Positions 34,359 to 44,020 of a stretch of DNA of 64,000 nt are shown here, in pieces; position 1 is the first letter of the stretch; each line of letters starts with the position of its first letter. The translations under genes were made by a program, and so were the position numbers. The stretch covers positions 94,437-158,436 of the forward strand of contig JAQWNM010000005.1 of the NCBI GenBank assembly GCA_029268615.1. Direction: 5' to 3'. The stretch comes from SAR86 cluster bacterium (GTDB taxonomy: Bacteria > Pseudomonadota > Gammaproteobacteria > Magnimaribacterales > Magnimaribacteraceae). The notes beneath the pieces were generated by a model. It worked only from the letters and a program-made list of their open reading frames with translations, was not told where the DNA came from and did no database searches.

Positions 34359-36317
34359 TTAATCATCAGGCAAAGCATAGGCAATCAAATAATCACCCAT
34401 TGGTTCTTTAAAAGCAGGATTAAGGTGACCTCCTGCAGTAATAATTACATACTGTTTTTGGTTTTTACCTGCTCTGTAAGTCATTGGATTTGCATGACCA
34501 CCAGTGGGCAATTTCGTTTTCCATAACTCTTTTCCAGTATCTGTATCAAAAGCTCTAAAATAAGAATCCGTAGTAGAAGCAATGAATGTTAAACCACTGG
34601 ATGTTAAAGCAGCTCCACCAATATTTGGAGGTCCTTTTAATTTTGATATCGGCCAAGGTGCTAATCCTTCTAAATTTCCAAAAGGACGCTCCCATACTAA
34701 ATCTCCAGTATTAAAATTAATTGCACTAAGCTTTCCCCAAGGTCGTGGAGCGCAAGGTACCCCTAATGGTGACAGAAGAGGAGTTATGGAAACACAATAT
34801 GGAGTTCCAGCCTGAATACCAGCATTAGGATAATCTTTGCAATCTTTTCGCGGAATCAATTTAAGATTAGATGCTACTAATCTTGTATTAAGAATAATAA
34901 GTTTACGCTCTGGATCTATGGCCGGAGTATCCCAATTATTTCCTCCATAATCACTTGGATAAAATAAACTTCCCTGAAGAGATGGAGGAGTATAAATTCC
35001 TTCATTTAACAAAGAAGAGATTTGTTTTTTGCACGATCCTTTATCCAAGAATGTAAAGCCAAAAGCATCATTAGCTTCGAGGGTTAATGGATGTAAAGGC
35101 TCTGGAATTGTAGGAAAAGGTTGCGTTAGAGAAAGGTATTCTCCTTCAACAAAACCGCTTTGAGGAACTGGCCTTTCTTCAACAGGAAATAAGGGGATGC
35201 CTGTTTCTCTGTTTAATAAAAAAAGTAATCCCATTTTAGTTGGTTGCGCTAATGCTGGAATAATCTTTCCATCTCTTTCAAAATTAAAAAGTGTTGGTTG
35301 TGCTGGAGTATCAAAATCCCAAATATCGTGATGAACCATTTGATAATGCCAAACAAGTTCACCATTAGTTGCATTTAAAGCGACAACAGAACTAGAAAAG
35401 AAATCTAAATTCTCACGCATTCCTCCAAAAAAATCTGTTGAAGTATTGCCAGTGGGTAAGAAGATTAGATCCCTATCTTTATCAACAGAAATGATAGACC
35501 ATACGTTAGGAGTCCCTCTTATGAATAAGGGCTTACCTTGCTCGTCAAAAGTAGATTTTGTGCCTGGAGGTATTGCATTCCAATACCAAAGAAGTTCTCC
35601 AGTTACTACATGGTAGGCTCTCACCACACCGCTTGGCATGTTATTATGAATTCGATCTAAAACATTAGCTCCTACAATAATCTTATTACCAATTATAGCT
35701 GGTGGCGAAGTAACCGAATACTCCCCTGCAGATACTTGACCAAGCCCTTCCTTTAAATCTACCTGACCATTTTTACCAAAATCTTCACAAGGTTTTCCAT
35801 TTTCTGCATCAACAACAATAATACGACCATCTAAAGTTCCCATAACAATTCGATGGTCACAAATATTTCCTTTAGATTCTTTAGATTGCCAACTACTAAC
35901 TCCTCGACAATTAACTACAACTATTTTACTAACATCTACTTTAGGGTTGAAACTCCATTTTTCCTTTCCAGTTGCAGGATCAAGAGCAATCATTCTATTC
36001 AAAGTAGTACAGGCAAAGAGAGTATCTTCAACTAATATAGGGGTAACTCCCCAGTAACTTGGGAGTCCACCATCTGAAGCTTTCTTAAAATCACCGGATC
36101 TATATTCCCATGCCTTTTCCAACATACGAACATTTTCTTTAGTCACTTGATTGGCAATACTAAAATGACCACCTCCTGAACTAGATCCATAAGATTTCCA
36201 ATCAGTTACAGGGCCAGAATAATCTATCTTTAATATTTCTTTACCTTCCAATGATAATGAAAAAATGAAAGAGAAAAATACTAACTTAGTTAATATGTTT
36301 AATTTTTTTATACTCAT
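34359..36317 (-). CDS. PQQ-dependent dehydrogenase, periplasmic
   Basis: An eight-bladed beta-propeller quinoprotein of the glucose/quinate dehydrogenase type. A signal peptide (KLVFFSFIFSLSLEG) shows export. Trp-rich blade repeats such as GKEKWSFNP, GELLWYWNA, GELVWHYQM and GKELWKTKLP are present, together with HHDIWDFDTPAQP and NNWDTPAIDP near the active site. The ATG at 36317 is preferred to the TTG at 36329. Length is 652 residues; there is no N-terminal five-helix domain. It would oxidise a sugar, alcohol or cyclic polyol and pass electrons to the respiratory chain. PQQ synthesis genes are not in this window. Confidence 0.88.
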   Translation of the reverse strand: MSIKKLNILTKLVFFSFIFSLSLEGKEILKIDYSGPVTDWKSYGSSSGGGHFSIANQVTKENVRMLEKAWEYRSGDFKKASDGGLPSYWGVTPILVEDTLFACTTLNRMIALDPATGKEKWSFNPKVDVSKIVVVNCRGVSSWQSKESKGNICDHRIVMGTLDGRIIVVDAENGKPCEDFGKNGQVDLKEGLGQVSAGEYSVTSPPAIIGNKIIVGANVLDRIHNNMPSGVVRAYHVVTGELLWYWNAIPPGTKSTFDEQGKPLFIRGTPNVWSIISVDKDRDLIFLPTGNTSTDFFGGMRENLDFFSSSVVALNATNGELVWHYQMVHHDIWDFDTPAQPTLFNFERDGKIIPALAQPTKMGLLFLLNRETGIPLFPVEERPVPQSGFVEGEYLSLTQPFPTIPEPLHPLTLEANDAFGFTFLDKGSCKKQISSLLNEGIYTPPSLQGSLFYPSDYGGNNWDTPAIDPERKLIILNTRLVASNLKLIPRKDCKDYPNAGIQAGTPYCVSITPLLSPLGVPCAPRPWGKLSAINFNTGDLVWERPFGNLEGLAPWPISKLKGPPNIGGAALTSSGLTFIASTTDSYFRAFDTDTGKELWKTKLPTGGHANPMTYRAGKNQKQYVIITAGGHLNPAFKEPMGDYLIAYALPDD

Positions 36318-36334
36318 AGGTAATGTCAATTTTT

Positions 36335-37273
36335 TTAGAATTCGATTACCATTCTACCTCTTGTCCCACCTGCTTCTAGCCTTTCATGTGCCTCAGAAGC
36401 ATTGTTACTAGAGACTGAATCAGCGACTCTCAGAGTAAGAATACCATCTTCTGCTTGTTGTCTGAGGGTATCTAGAAGATCGATTCTACAATCATATGTG
36501 GTAACCCAAGTGGCTGTAAATTCTATATCTCTTTGTGGCTTGCCTTGAAAACCTCTAACAGATGTAAAAGAACCTCCATCCTTTACTGCATCAATAGCTA
36601 GCTCGTTTAGTAAAGCTCCATCAGCTATCCCATCAACGCCATTTGGAAATTCTTGTCTTATTTTTTCTGCATAACCTTCTCCTCTAGGAATTATAAGATC
36701 TACTCCGAGGGACTTAAGAAGCTCTTCATCTGACTCACTAGAATCAGCAATTACTATCAATCCATCTGCCTTAGCAAGCTCAACAACATAACCCCCATAA
36801 GCTCCTGGACTGCCAGTAACAGCAAGTACCTGCCCCTCCTTAAGGCTAAGTAAGTCCAAAGATAATCTTGCAGTTAAAGCATTCATAGGAAGCGTACAAG
36901 CTTCTATATAAGTAGTATCTTTAGGAGCTCTAACTACTGCGTTCTGGTCTAAGATTATTTGCTCTCGGTAAGCTCCATAATTACCTCTTGGTACAACCAT
37001 AGCCATTACTTTGTCACCAACTTTAATATCGGTCTCAACCCCCTCTCCAATTTGATCTACTATTCCTGCTGCATCCATTCCCGGAACATAAGGAGGTGGG
37101 TTTTTCTTTTGTAACTCTGCTAACATTCCATTTCGAACAACAATATCCGTGGGATTAACTGCTGCTGCATAATTACGAATTCTCATTTGCCCAGGACCTG
37201 CTTTCACCTCTGGCACTTCAATAACCTCTAGCACCTCAGGCCCTCCATGTTCCATAATTCCTACAGCTTTCAT
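36335..37273 (-). CDS. MDR-family NADP-dependent oxidoreductase
   Basis: A zinc-free medium-chain reductase of 312 residues. It starts MKAVGIMEHGGPEVLEVIEVP, and shows AAVNPTDIVVRNG, VPGMDAAGIVDQIG and the cofactor site VTGSPGAYGGYVVEL. This opening is typical of quinone oxidoreductases and enone reductases. It lies 17 bp upstream of the PQQ dehydrogenase and 48 bp after the DUF4188 gene, in a run of oxidative enzymes. The substrate is unknown. Confidence 0.87.
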   Translation of the reverse strand: MKAVGIMEHGGPEVLEVIEVPEVKAGPGQMRIRNYAAAVNPTDIVVRNGMLAELQKKNPPPYVPGMDAAGIVDQIGEGVETDIKVGDKVMAMVVPRGNYGAYREQIILDQNAVVRAPKDTTYIEACTLPMNALTARLSLDLLSLKEGQVLAVTGSPGAYGGYVVELAKADGLIVIADSSESDEELLKSLGVDLIIPRGEGYAEKIRQEFPNGVDGIADGALLNELAIDAVKDGGSFTSVRGFQGKPQRDIEFTATWVTTYDCRIDLLDTLRQQAEDGILTLRVADSVSSNNASEAHERLEAGGTRGRMVIEF

Positions 37274-37321
37274 ATTTTAGTCCTCATTTTTTAAATATAA
37301 CAAAACATCCATCTAAGAATT

Positions 37322-37798
37322 TTATGATTTTTCTAATCTACTTCTAGCTGAATCTTCTTCTTTTTTTAATTTTTCATGTTTACTAGCAGCCCCTAAACCA
37401 AACCTAGGCATACTGCCATATATTGCTTCTGTACTGCTTGGATTTATTTCATAAGTCTCATGCCAATAGCCAAAAGTATTATCACATTCTGTTTGAAGCG
37501 CCAATTGACTCCAAGCTTTATAATGGGGTTGATTTTTATCATGGGAAAAGGTTTCCAGGGCAGTGAAGTCTTGCCAATATTGCATCATACCAATTCCTCT
37601 CCAGTATAAGTACAAATAACCATAAAGATAACCTTTTGGTGGGTTTGTTTTTAAATGAACCCATAACCTCAATGTATTAAATGTAGGTAATAACCACTTA
37701 TGCAAAGCAAATAGTCTGTTGACTCTCATACCTATGACAAAAACTATTATTTTTTCTTTAAATTCTGCAGTATATCTTCCAGGAAAAATATTTTTCAT
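37322..37798 (-). CDS. DUF4188 (monooxygenase-like) protein
   Basis: The ATG at 37798, with GGAG five bases upstream, gives a protein starting MKNIFPGRYTAEF, the normal DUF4188 opening. A longer frame reaches a TTG at 37834 but adds 12 unlikely residues. Further conserved parts are FVIGMRVNRL, YWRGIGMMQYWQD and FGYWHETYEI with histidine. Length is 158 residues. The family looks like a dimeric alpha/beta-barrel of the antibiotic-monooxygenase type. Its function is not established. It sits between a 2OG oxygenase and an MDR gene. Confidence 0.78.
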   Translation of the reverse strand: MKNIFPGRYTAEFKEKIIVFVIGMRVNRLFALHKWLLPTFNTLRLWVHLKTNPPKGYLYGYLYLYWRGIGMMQYWQDFTALETFSHDKNQPHYKAWSQLALQTECDNTFGYWHETYEINPSSTEAIYGSMPRFGLGAASKHEKLKKEEDSARSRLEKS

Positions 37799-37830
37799 TT
37801 TAACTCCAATGTTTACTGTAAGACTGTCAT

Positions 37831-38778
37831 TCAAGTGATCCTAAACTTTGATATTTGAATATCATCCTCTCCTAAATCTGAATAGTTATCATCAACTCTT
37901 CCCTGTATATAATCTTTCCATATGAAAGAGCTATAATGGTCTTCCTCTTCTGAAATTCCTTTAATAGGTTTTAAGACTTCACCTCTTGATGGGTTGTAAA
38001 AATAAGGAGTACTGTATCTAGATTTATTAGTTCTTTTTGAGACTCTATGCATAGCAGCTAAATATTGATCATTTGTCCAAACTTGCATTGCATCTCCTAA
38101 ATTAACCACAATGGTATCTTTTTTTGGGACAATATCTATCCAACCATCTTGGCGGGAAAATGTTTGCAATCCTCCGGTCATATCTTGAAGAAGTAAAGTA
38201 AGAATCCCAGGATCTGTATGATGATTAAGAGCCATTTCACCTAATTCTGAAATTTCACCAATACTATCGTCCTTTAAGGGATCGCTGACTGGGTAATAAT
38301 TCAATCTAACTGTGCTCATATCAGAGTTGCCTGATGGAAGGTCTAATTTACTATGCACTAAGGACCTAAATACTAAATCTAAGGTTTGATTAGCTACTAA
38401 AGAAGCATCGTTAAAAAAAAAGTTCATAGCTTGCTTAAAACTTTCATCTTGAGGCCATTGATTATAATCATCCTTATTTGATTTCGGATCCATAAAATCA
38501 AAAACCTCTTTTAGATCTCTTTTCCTTTTTGTTAACTCTCTATCATAATATCCTAGAGGTTTATGTTCTGTTCTAAGAATCCTCAATTTCTCGTTTCTCG
38601 GCAAAGAAAAGAACCTTTCTGAAGCGGTCCACATGCGATCTATGGATTCTTGCATGCCATGATTCTTTAAAAGAAAAAAACCATGATCTCTGCAAGCTAA
38701 ATTTAGTAACTTGAGCTGAGAATCACTGTTATTAGCCTCCTTGAAATCTATTACTGGAACCTGAGTTTTTTTTGACAA
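37831..38778 (-). CDS. isopenicillin-N-synthase-like 2OG-Fe(II) oxygenase
   Basis: The 315-residue protein starts with the DIOX_N part (VPVIDFKEANN and DHGFFLLKNHGM) and ends in the catalytic barrel. Iron ligands are His and Asp of NHHTDPGILTLLLQD and the His of AAMHRVSKR. The Arg-x-Ser pair in KSRYSTPYF would bind 2-oxoglutarate. The start is TTG, one base after the P450 stop, so it is translated with the P450 gene. It probably hydroxylates or demethylates the same or a related substrate. Plant-type gibberellin oxidases share this fold, but no such role is implied. Confidence 0.87.
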   Translation of the reverse strand: MSKKTQVPVIDFKEANNSDSQLKLLNLACRDHGFFLLKNHGMQESIDRMWTASERFFSLPRNEKLRILRTEHKPLGYYDRELTKRKRDLKEVFDFMDPKSNKDDYNQWPQDESFKQAMNFFFNDASLVANQTLDLVFRSLVHSKLDLPSGNSDMSTVRLNYYPVSDPLKDDSIGEISELGEMALNHHTDPGILTLLLQDMTGGLQTFSRQDGWIDIVPKKDTIVVNLGDAMQVWTNDQYLAAMHRVSKRTNKSRYSTPYFYNPSRGEVLKPIKGISEEEDHYSSFIWKDYIQGRVDDNYSDLGEDDIQISKFRIT

Positions 38779-38779
38779 T

Positions 38780-39931
38780 TTAATTTTCTTCTACTTCTAA
38801 CCAAAGATGATGGAAACCTCTAAGCATATTTGAATGAGTACGTTCATTCTTCCCAGAAACACTAGGTTTTATGCTCTTATATCTTTTAAACAGACCCTCT
38901 AAAGCATAACGTGCCTCCATTCTTCCTAAAGGAGCACCGATGCAAAAATGAATACCATAACCAAAGGTATGGTGATCACTTTTACCTCGATTCAGTAGGA
39001 AAGTGTCGGGTTGATCATAATGATTAGCATCCCTATTTGCAGAACCAAGGATTGCATAAACAATATCTCCTTTTTTAACTTTCTGCCCATGAAAATCTAT
39101 ATCAACGGTTGCCTTTCTATTAACCCAATGCACAGGTGCATCAAACCGAAGAGTTTCTTCTACTGCCGCGTCGATTTTTTCTGGATTATCACGAAGTTCT
39201 TTCCACTTTTCGGGATGCAAAGAAAGATAATCTAATAAATTAGAAAGCAAGTTAGTTGTAGTTTCATTGCCTGCTATTAATAATAGAATATTAAAACCTA
39301 CTATATCTTGATCGCTAATACCTGCTCCATCTAGTTCAGCATTTACTACCTTACTAAAAAGATCATTACTTGGATTCTTTCGACGCTCTGGGATTAGAGA
39401 CTGAAAATATTCTGCCATCTCCATTATGTCGGGAAGTCTATCTTGCAGTTCTGTAGCTTGTCCTGTTCCAGTCAATGCATCTGACCATCTCTTAAAATCA
39501 TCTTTTCTATCTTCAGGTATCCCCATTAATCGAGCGATGATGTGAACTGGAAGGGGGATGGTAAAATCAGAAGATATATCAATATGCTTCTTGCCAGCCA
39601 TATCATCCAATAATTTATCCACCAAACTGACAACTTCAACTTCCATATCTTTCAGTGTTTTAGTGGTAAAAGCTTTATTAACAATAGCTCTTAACTGAGT
39701 GTGCCTAGGAGGATCATCTGTCAATAAAGGTAACGCCATAGCCTGTTGATCCATTTCTCCCATAGAGTTTGATGAAAATTTCTTTGCATCCTTAAGGATA
39801 AATCTTACATCTTCATACCTACTTAGCACCCAACCATTTATATCTTCTGCCCACCATATTGGTTTCTCTTCTCGCCATTTTTTGTAATGCGGGTAAGGAT
39901 TCTTTAGTAAATCAGGATTCGAAAAATTCAT
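38780..39931 (-). CDS. cytochrome P450
   Basis: A soluble bacterial P450 of 383 residues. The I-helix has LLIAGNETTTNLL (oxygen activation), the ExxR pair is in EETLRF, and the heme loop FGYGIHFCIGAPLGRMEA carries the Cys ligand. FTTKTLKDME and DDPPRHTQLRAIVNKAF are typical of the CYP steroid/terpene and linalool-like bacterial groups. It leads a run with the 2OG oxygenase, DUF4188, MDR and PQQ genes. No ferredoxin or ferredoxin reductase gene is beside it, so its electron donor is elsewhere. fghA lies 57 bp upstream in the same direction. Confidence 0.93.
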   Translation of the reverse strand: MNFSNPDLLKNPYPHYKKWREEKPIWWAEDINGWVLSRYEDVRFILKDAKKFSSNSMGEMDQQAMALPLLTDDPPRHTQLRAIVNKAFTTKTLKDMEVEVVSLVDKLLDDMAGKKHIDISSDFTIPLPVHIIARLMGIPEDRKDDFKRWSDALTGTGQATELQDRLPDIMEMAEYFQSLIPERRKNPSNDLFSKVVNAELDGAGISDQDIVGFNILLLIAGNETTTNLLSNLLDYLSLHPEKWKELRDNPEKIDAAVEETLRFDAPVHWVNRKATVDIDFHGQKVKKGDIVYAILGSANRDANHYDQPDTFLLNRGKSDHHTFGYGIHFCIGAPLGRMEARYALEGLFKRYKSIKPSVSGKNERTHSNMLRGFHHLWLEVEEN

Positions 39932-39988
39932 AATAAATTAATTTTTAATTGCGCTTATTCTAACTTTAATTTTATTAAACAGAAGGAT

Positions 39989-40834
39989 TTAAAAAAGAAA
40001 CTCTTGATGGTGCTTAATATGATCATTTATAAAACTAGCGATGAAAAAATAACTATGATCATAACCTGGCTGAAAACGTAATTTTAAGGGATAGTTTGCC
40101 CGTCTACAGGCCTCTTTTAATAACTCAGGCTTAAGTTGATTCTCTAAAAATTCATCATCCTGCCCTTGATCTATCAATAAATAAAGTTTTTCTTCAGACT
40201 TAGAGATTAATAAACAACTTTCATACTGCTCCCAATTTTTACGATCAGGACCTATATAATTTTCAAGAGCTTTTTGACCCCAAGGGCTGTTTATGAGACT
40301 ACAAATAGGAGCCATTGCAGAAACAGATTTATATTTTCCAGGATTTTTTAATGCTATATTTATCGCTCCATGACCCCCCATAGAATGGCCCATAATTGAA
40401 CAGTTATTATCTTGTAAAGGTAAGTGACTATTTTTTAAAACATTAGGAAGTTCGGTGGTTACATAATCATACATATGGTAATTCTTAGTCCAGGGTTCTT
40501 GAGTAGCATTAACATAAAAACCAGCTCCTAAACCTAAGTCATACGAATCTTCAAGATCATTTGGAACGCTGTCTCCTCTTGGGCTCGTATCAGGGCAAAC
40601 AATCGCAACTCCATTCTCTGCTGCATATTTCTGAGCACCAGATTTTTGAACAAAATTATCATCAGAGCATGTTAATCCTGAAAGCCAGTAGATTATGGGT
40701 ACATCTTGAATTTTAGCTTGGGGTGGAAGGTAGATAGAAAAAGTCATCGAACACTCGAGGGAGCTAGACTTATGTTTGAACTTTAATTGCTCTCCGTCAA
40801 ACATAACATTTAAACTCACTTTTTCTATATCCAT
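39989..40834 (-). CDS. fghA: S-formylglutathione hydrolase
   Basis: FghA hydrolyses S-formylglutathione to formate and glutathione, the second step of glutathione-dependent formaldehyde removal. The esterase-D fold contains YWLSGLTCSDDNFVQKSGAQ, CPDTSPRG, GHSMGGHGAI with the catalytic Ser, and PGYDHSYFFIASFI with the catalytic His. Length is 281 residues. It lies 10 bp after adhC and clearly forms an operon with it. Confidence 0.95.
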   Translation of the reverse strand: MDIEKVSLNVMFDGEQLKFKHKSSSLECSMTFSIYLPPQAKIQDVPIIYWLSGLTCSDDNFVQKSGAQKYAAENGVAIVCPDTSPRGDSVPNDLEDSYDLGLGAGFYVNATQEPWTKNYHMYDYVTTELPNVLKNSHLPLQDNNCSIMGHSMGGHGAINIALKNPGKYKSVSAMAPICSLINSPWGQKALENYIGPDRKNWEQYESCLLISKSEEKLYLLIDQGQDDEFLENQLKPELLKEACRRANYPLKLRFQPGYDHSYFFIASFINDHIKHHQEFLF

Positions 40835-40844
40835 AAATTAAGAA

Positions 40845-41948
40845 TCAGTAAACCACTACAGAGCGAATACTCTTTCCAGCATGCATAAGATCAAATGCAT
40901 CATTTATTTCTTCTAACGGCATGGTATGAGTAATTAAATCATCTATATTTATTCTGTTTTCCATATACCAATCTACTATTTTAGGGACATCGGTCCTTCC
41001 TCTCGCACCTCCAAATGCAGTTCCTTTCCATGACCGTCCGGTGACTAACTGAAAAGGACGAGTAGATATTTCCTGCCCAGCTCCAGCAACTCCTATAATG
41101 AATGACTCTCCCCATCCTTTATGAGTGCACTCAAGAGCCTGCCGCATAACATCAACATTCCCAATACATTCAAAACTATAATCCACTCCCCCTGTCATTT
41201 GAATGATATGATCTGGAACATTATTTATGTCTTTGGGGTTTATGAAATCTGTCATGCCAAATTTCCGGCCAAGAGTTTCTCGATCTGCATTCAAATCAAT
41301 ACCAATTATCTGACTAGCTCCTGCCAACTTAGCACCTTGAATTACATTGAGACCAATTCCGCCTAAACCAAATACTGCCACAGTTGAACCAATCTCAACC
41401 TTTGCTTGAAAAACTACGGCACCTATTCCTGTCGTAACGCCACATCCTATGTAGCAAATTTTATCGAAAGGTGCATCCTTACGGACTTTGGCTAAAGAAA
41501 TCTCAGGAAGTACACTATAATTTGAGAAGGTTGAACAGCCCATGTAATGTAGTAAGGGTTTGCCATTTATAGAAAATCTACTTGTCCCATCGGGCATAAG
41601 TCCTTGACCTTGAGTAACTCTTACAGCCTGACAAAGATTAGTTTTAGGATTTAAACAATATTCACATTCACGACATTCAGCCGTATAAAGAGGTATAACA
41701 TGATCACCAATCTTCAGTTCTTTGACATTAGGTCCCACATCAAGAACAACTCCAGCTCCTTCATGTCCTAATATAGCTGGAAAAGCTCCTTCTGGATCAT
41801 CGCCACTTAAAGTGAAATAATCTGTATGACACACTCCTGTTGCTTTTAATTCAATCAAAACTTCTCCTTCCTTAGGCCCATCCAAATCAACTTCACAGAT
41901 TTCTAATGGTTTTCCTGCTTCAAAGGCAACGGCGGCTCTTGTTTTCAT
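40845..41948 (-). CDS. adhC: S-(hydroxymethyl)glutathione dehydrogenase (class III ADH)
   Basis: This zinc enzyme oxidises the glutathione adduct of formaldehyde with NAD. Catalytic zinc ligands lie in [10 protein letters not shown] and GHEGAGVV. The structural zinc Cys set is [42 protein letters not shown] binds NAD. Length (367) and motifs are class III. It precedes fghA by 10 bp and follows purT by 33 bp, so formaldehyde is turned to formate next to a formate-using enzyme. Confidence 0.95.
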   Translation of the reverse strand: MKTRAAVAFEAGKPLEICEVDLDGPKEGEVLIELKATGVCHTDYFTLSGDDPEGAFPAILGHEGAGVVLDVGPNVKELKIGDHVIPLYTAECRECEYCLNPKTNLCQAVRVTQGQGLMPDGTSRFSINGKPLLHYMGCSTFSNYSVLPEISLAKVRKDAPFDKICYIGCGVTTGIGAVVFQAKVEIGSTVAVFGLGGIGLNVIQGAKLAGASQIIGIDLNADRETLGRKFGMTDFINPKDINNVPDHIIQMTGGVDYSFECIGNVDVMRQALECTHKGWGESFIIGVAGAGQEISTRPFQLVTGRSWKGTAFGGARGRTDVPKIVDWYMENRINIDDLITHTMPLEEINDAFDLMHAGKSIRSVVVY

Positions 41949-41981
41949 TTTCTTATCTCAATTTATTTTTAATATTCTTTG

Positions 41982-43160
41982 TTAGAAATATTTAATTTTT
42001 AGTTTCTCTGCTGCCCCTAGAGCAAGTTTCCGAGCTAATTCAATGTCACCTTCATCCACTCTTGCAAGGGTCACTCCCATTCTTCGATATGGACGTGTTA
42101 AGGGTTTATTAAAGATTCTTATATCTATATGCGAAGATTGGTTATTAAAAGATAAAGCCGAATCAATTCCTGAAATCGTGAAGCTTTCTGAATCTTGCTC
42201 TCCGAGCAAAACAGCGCTAGCGGAAGCTCCAAAAAGAGTTATATCTGGAATAGGCAATCCTAATATTGCTCTAGCATGCAGATCAAATTCATTTAAACTT
42301 TGTGAAATTAAAGTCACCATCCCAGTGTCATGAGGACGGGGTGAAAGTTCTGAAAAAATGACTTCATCTCCCTTCACAAAAAATTCAACTCCAAAGAGTC
42401 CATAACCTCCAAGCTCATCAACTACCTTAGCTGCCATTTCTTGAGCTAAGGACAGTGCAGATTCGCTCATAAAAGCTGGTTGCCAACTTTCGCGGTAATC
42501 TCCCCGTTCTTGACGATGTCCTATAGGAGGGCAGAAATGAATACCATCTTTAGCACGAACAGTTAGCAAAGTTATCTCATAATCAAAATCTATAAACTTT
42601 TCCGCTATAACTCGAAGTCTATCTCCTCGCATTCCTGAAACTGCATATTCCCATACGGATTCTATTTCTTCCTCATGACTTAAGGTGCTTTGTCCTTTGC
42701 CAGAAGATGACATGACAGGCTTGATGACTAAAGGCAAGCCAAGCTCCTTAACAACCTCTTTCAATTCTTCTAAACTTTCTGCATATAAATAACTAGAGGT
42801 AACAAGGTTCAGATGAGAGGAAGCTAGGTCACGAATAGCATCTCGATTCATGGTCAATTGTGCAGCTCGAGCTGAGGGAACTACAGAAAAACCCTTAGAC
42901 TCAAAATCTACTAAAACTTCTGTTCGGATAGCCTCTATCTCTGGAACAATAAAATCAGGTTGATGCTTTTCTATTACTTCGCTTAATGCTTTGGCATCAA
43001 GCATAGAAAAAACTTCTGACTGATCGGCTAACTGCATAGCAGGAGCATTTTCATAATTATCACACGCTACGACATAACAACCCAAGCGTTTGGTAGAAAT
43101 CACAAACTCTCTACCTAATTCACCAGAACCTAAAAGAAGAATTTTAGCGGTTGGTACCAT
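41982..43160 (-). CDS. purT: formate-dependent phosphoribosylglycinamide formyltransferase
   Basis: PurT makes formyl-GAR from GAR, ATP and free formate in purine synthesis. This ATP-grasp protein starts AKILLLGSGELGREFVIST and contains PEIEAIRTE, KPVMSSSGKGQS, GYGLFGVEFFVKGDEVIFSELSPRPHDTGMVTL and SAVLLGE. The preferred start is the ATG at 43160, directly behind a TTG at 43163. Length is 392 residues. Position beside adhC and fghA fits use of the formate they release. Confidence 0.95.
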   Translation of the reverse strand: MVPTAKILLLGSGELGREFVISTKRLGCYVVACDNYENAPAMQLADQSEVFSMLDAKALSEVIEKHQPDFIVPEIEAIRTEVLVDFESKGFSVVPSARAAQLTMNRDAIRDLASSHLNLVTSSYLYAESLEELKEVVKELGLPLVIKPVMSSSGKGQSTLSHEEEIESVWEYAVSGMRGDRLRVIAEKFIDFDYEITLLTVRAKDGIHFCPPIGHRQERGDYRESWQPAFMSESALSLAQEMAAKVVDELGGYGLFGVEFFVKGDEVIFSELSPRPHDTGMVTLISQSLNEFDLHARAILGLPIPDITLFGASASAVLLGEQDSESFTISGIDSALSFNNQSSHIDIRIFNKPLTRPYRRMGVTLARVDEGDIELARKLALGAAEKLKIKYF

Positions 43161-43213
43161 CAAATCATTATTTTATTGAACCTGCTTTCTAGATCAACGC
43201 AGATAAATAAGAA

Positions 43214-43903
43214 CTACCAAGGATGAATTTCTCCGTTCCATTTATAAAAATTACCAGAATCTTCTTTGGTTAAGCTTGAAATTACATTACGAATACCTGA
43301 AGCACTTTCTTCTGCTGTTATTTCAGCATGAGGTCCTCCCATATCAGTTTGAACCCATCCCGGATGCATAATTGAAACAATAATAGGATCTTCAACCCAA
43401 TCAATTGCAAGAATCTGGCCTACTTTGCTTACTGCTGCCTTTGTAGAGGAATATATATAACTTCCACCTAAAGGCCAGGTAGATGCTGCAAGCTGACTAG
43501 AAAGAATCATTAGATTTCCATTGCCTGAAGCAACCAGATTAGATTTAAAACTACTGGCAATCTTCATTGGACCAATAGTGTTGGTATCGAGTGTTCTATG
43601 CCACTCCTCTATATCTATGTCATCAATTGATTGATGCTCACCACCTAAAGCACCCGCAACAATAATCACACTATCTATGGCTATATCACCAATGCTCTTA
43701 GATGCAGATTCTATGGAATCAGGATCCGCAACATCTAGTTGTTCTATAGTAATATTTTGAGCATTAGCAGCTATCTCATCAAGTTTAGGTGCCACTCCAT
43801 TATCACGAACGCATGCTATAACATTATCACCTGCATCGGCATATTGTTTAGTAAGTTCTAGACCAATTCCTCGTGATGCACCGACAATCATAATAGTAGA
43901 CAT
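43214..43903 (-). CDS. short-chain dehydrogenase, C-factor-like
   Basis: A 229-residue SDR starting IMIVGASRGIGLELTKQYADAG, with DVADPDSIESA, LSSQLAASTWPLGGSYIYSSTKAAVSKVG (Ser, Tyr and Lys) and MHPGWVQTDMGG. The pattern resembles the CsgA/C-factor and FabG-like group with unknown substrate. AGGAGA lies just before the ATG. It is 50 bp upstream of purT and 117 bp from the hydrolase gene behind it. Confidence 0.85.
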   Translation of the reverse strand: MSTIMIVGASRGIGLELTKQYADAGDNVIACVRDNGVAPKLDEIAANAQNITIEQLDVADPDSIESASKSIGDIAIDSVIIVAGALGGEHQSIDDIDIEEWHRTLDTNTIGPMKIASSFKSNLVASGNGNLMILSSQLAASTWPLGGSYIYSSTKAAVSKVGQILAIDWVEDPIIVSIMHPGWVQTDMGGPHAEITAEESASGIRNVISSLTKEDSGNFYKWNGEIHPW

Positions 43904-43962
43904 ATTTTCTCTCCTTTTTCTAAATCAATTTCCTTTGATTATATGATATTAATCAGCCACAC

Positions 43963-44013
43963 AAAGGTTTTAATTAATTACATTTTAGAAAAGTAATCTT
44001 AATGTAAACCTTT
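43963..44013. other. nested inverted repeat
   Basis: An outer pair AAAGGTTT (43963-43970) and AAACCTTT (44006-44013) encloses an inner pair ATTACATTTT / AAAAGTAAT with one bulge and a two-base loop. The 51-bp element lies between the hydrolase stop and the SDR start, both minus strand. It has no following T run, so it is not a standard terminator. It could form a cruciform or a processing hairpin in RNA. Confidence 0.45.
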
Positions 44014-44020
44014 CTAAAGA

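Noticed and set aside
37799..37834. Longer start for the DUF4188 gene at a TTG overlapping the oxygenase stop
   Set aside because: The ATG at 37798 has a proper GGAG site and gives the family's normal N-terminus.
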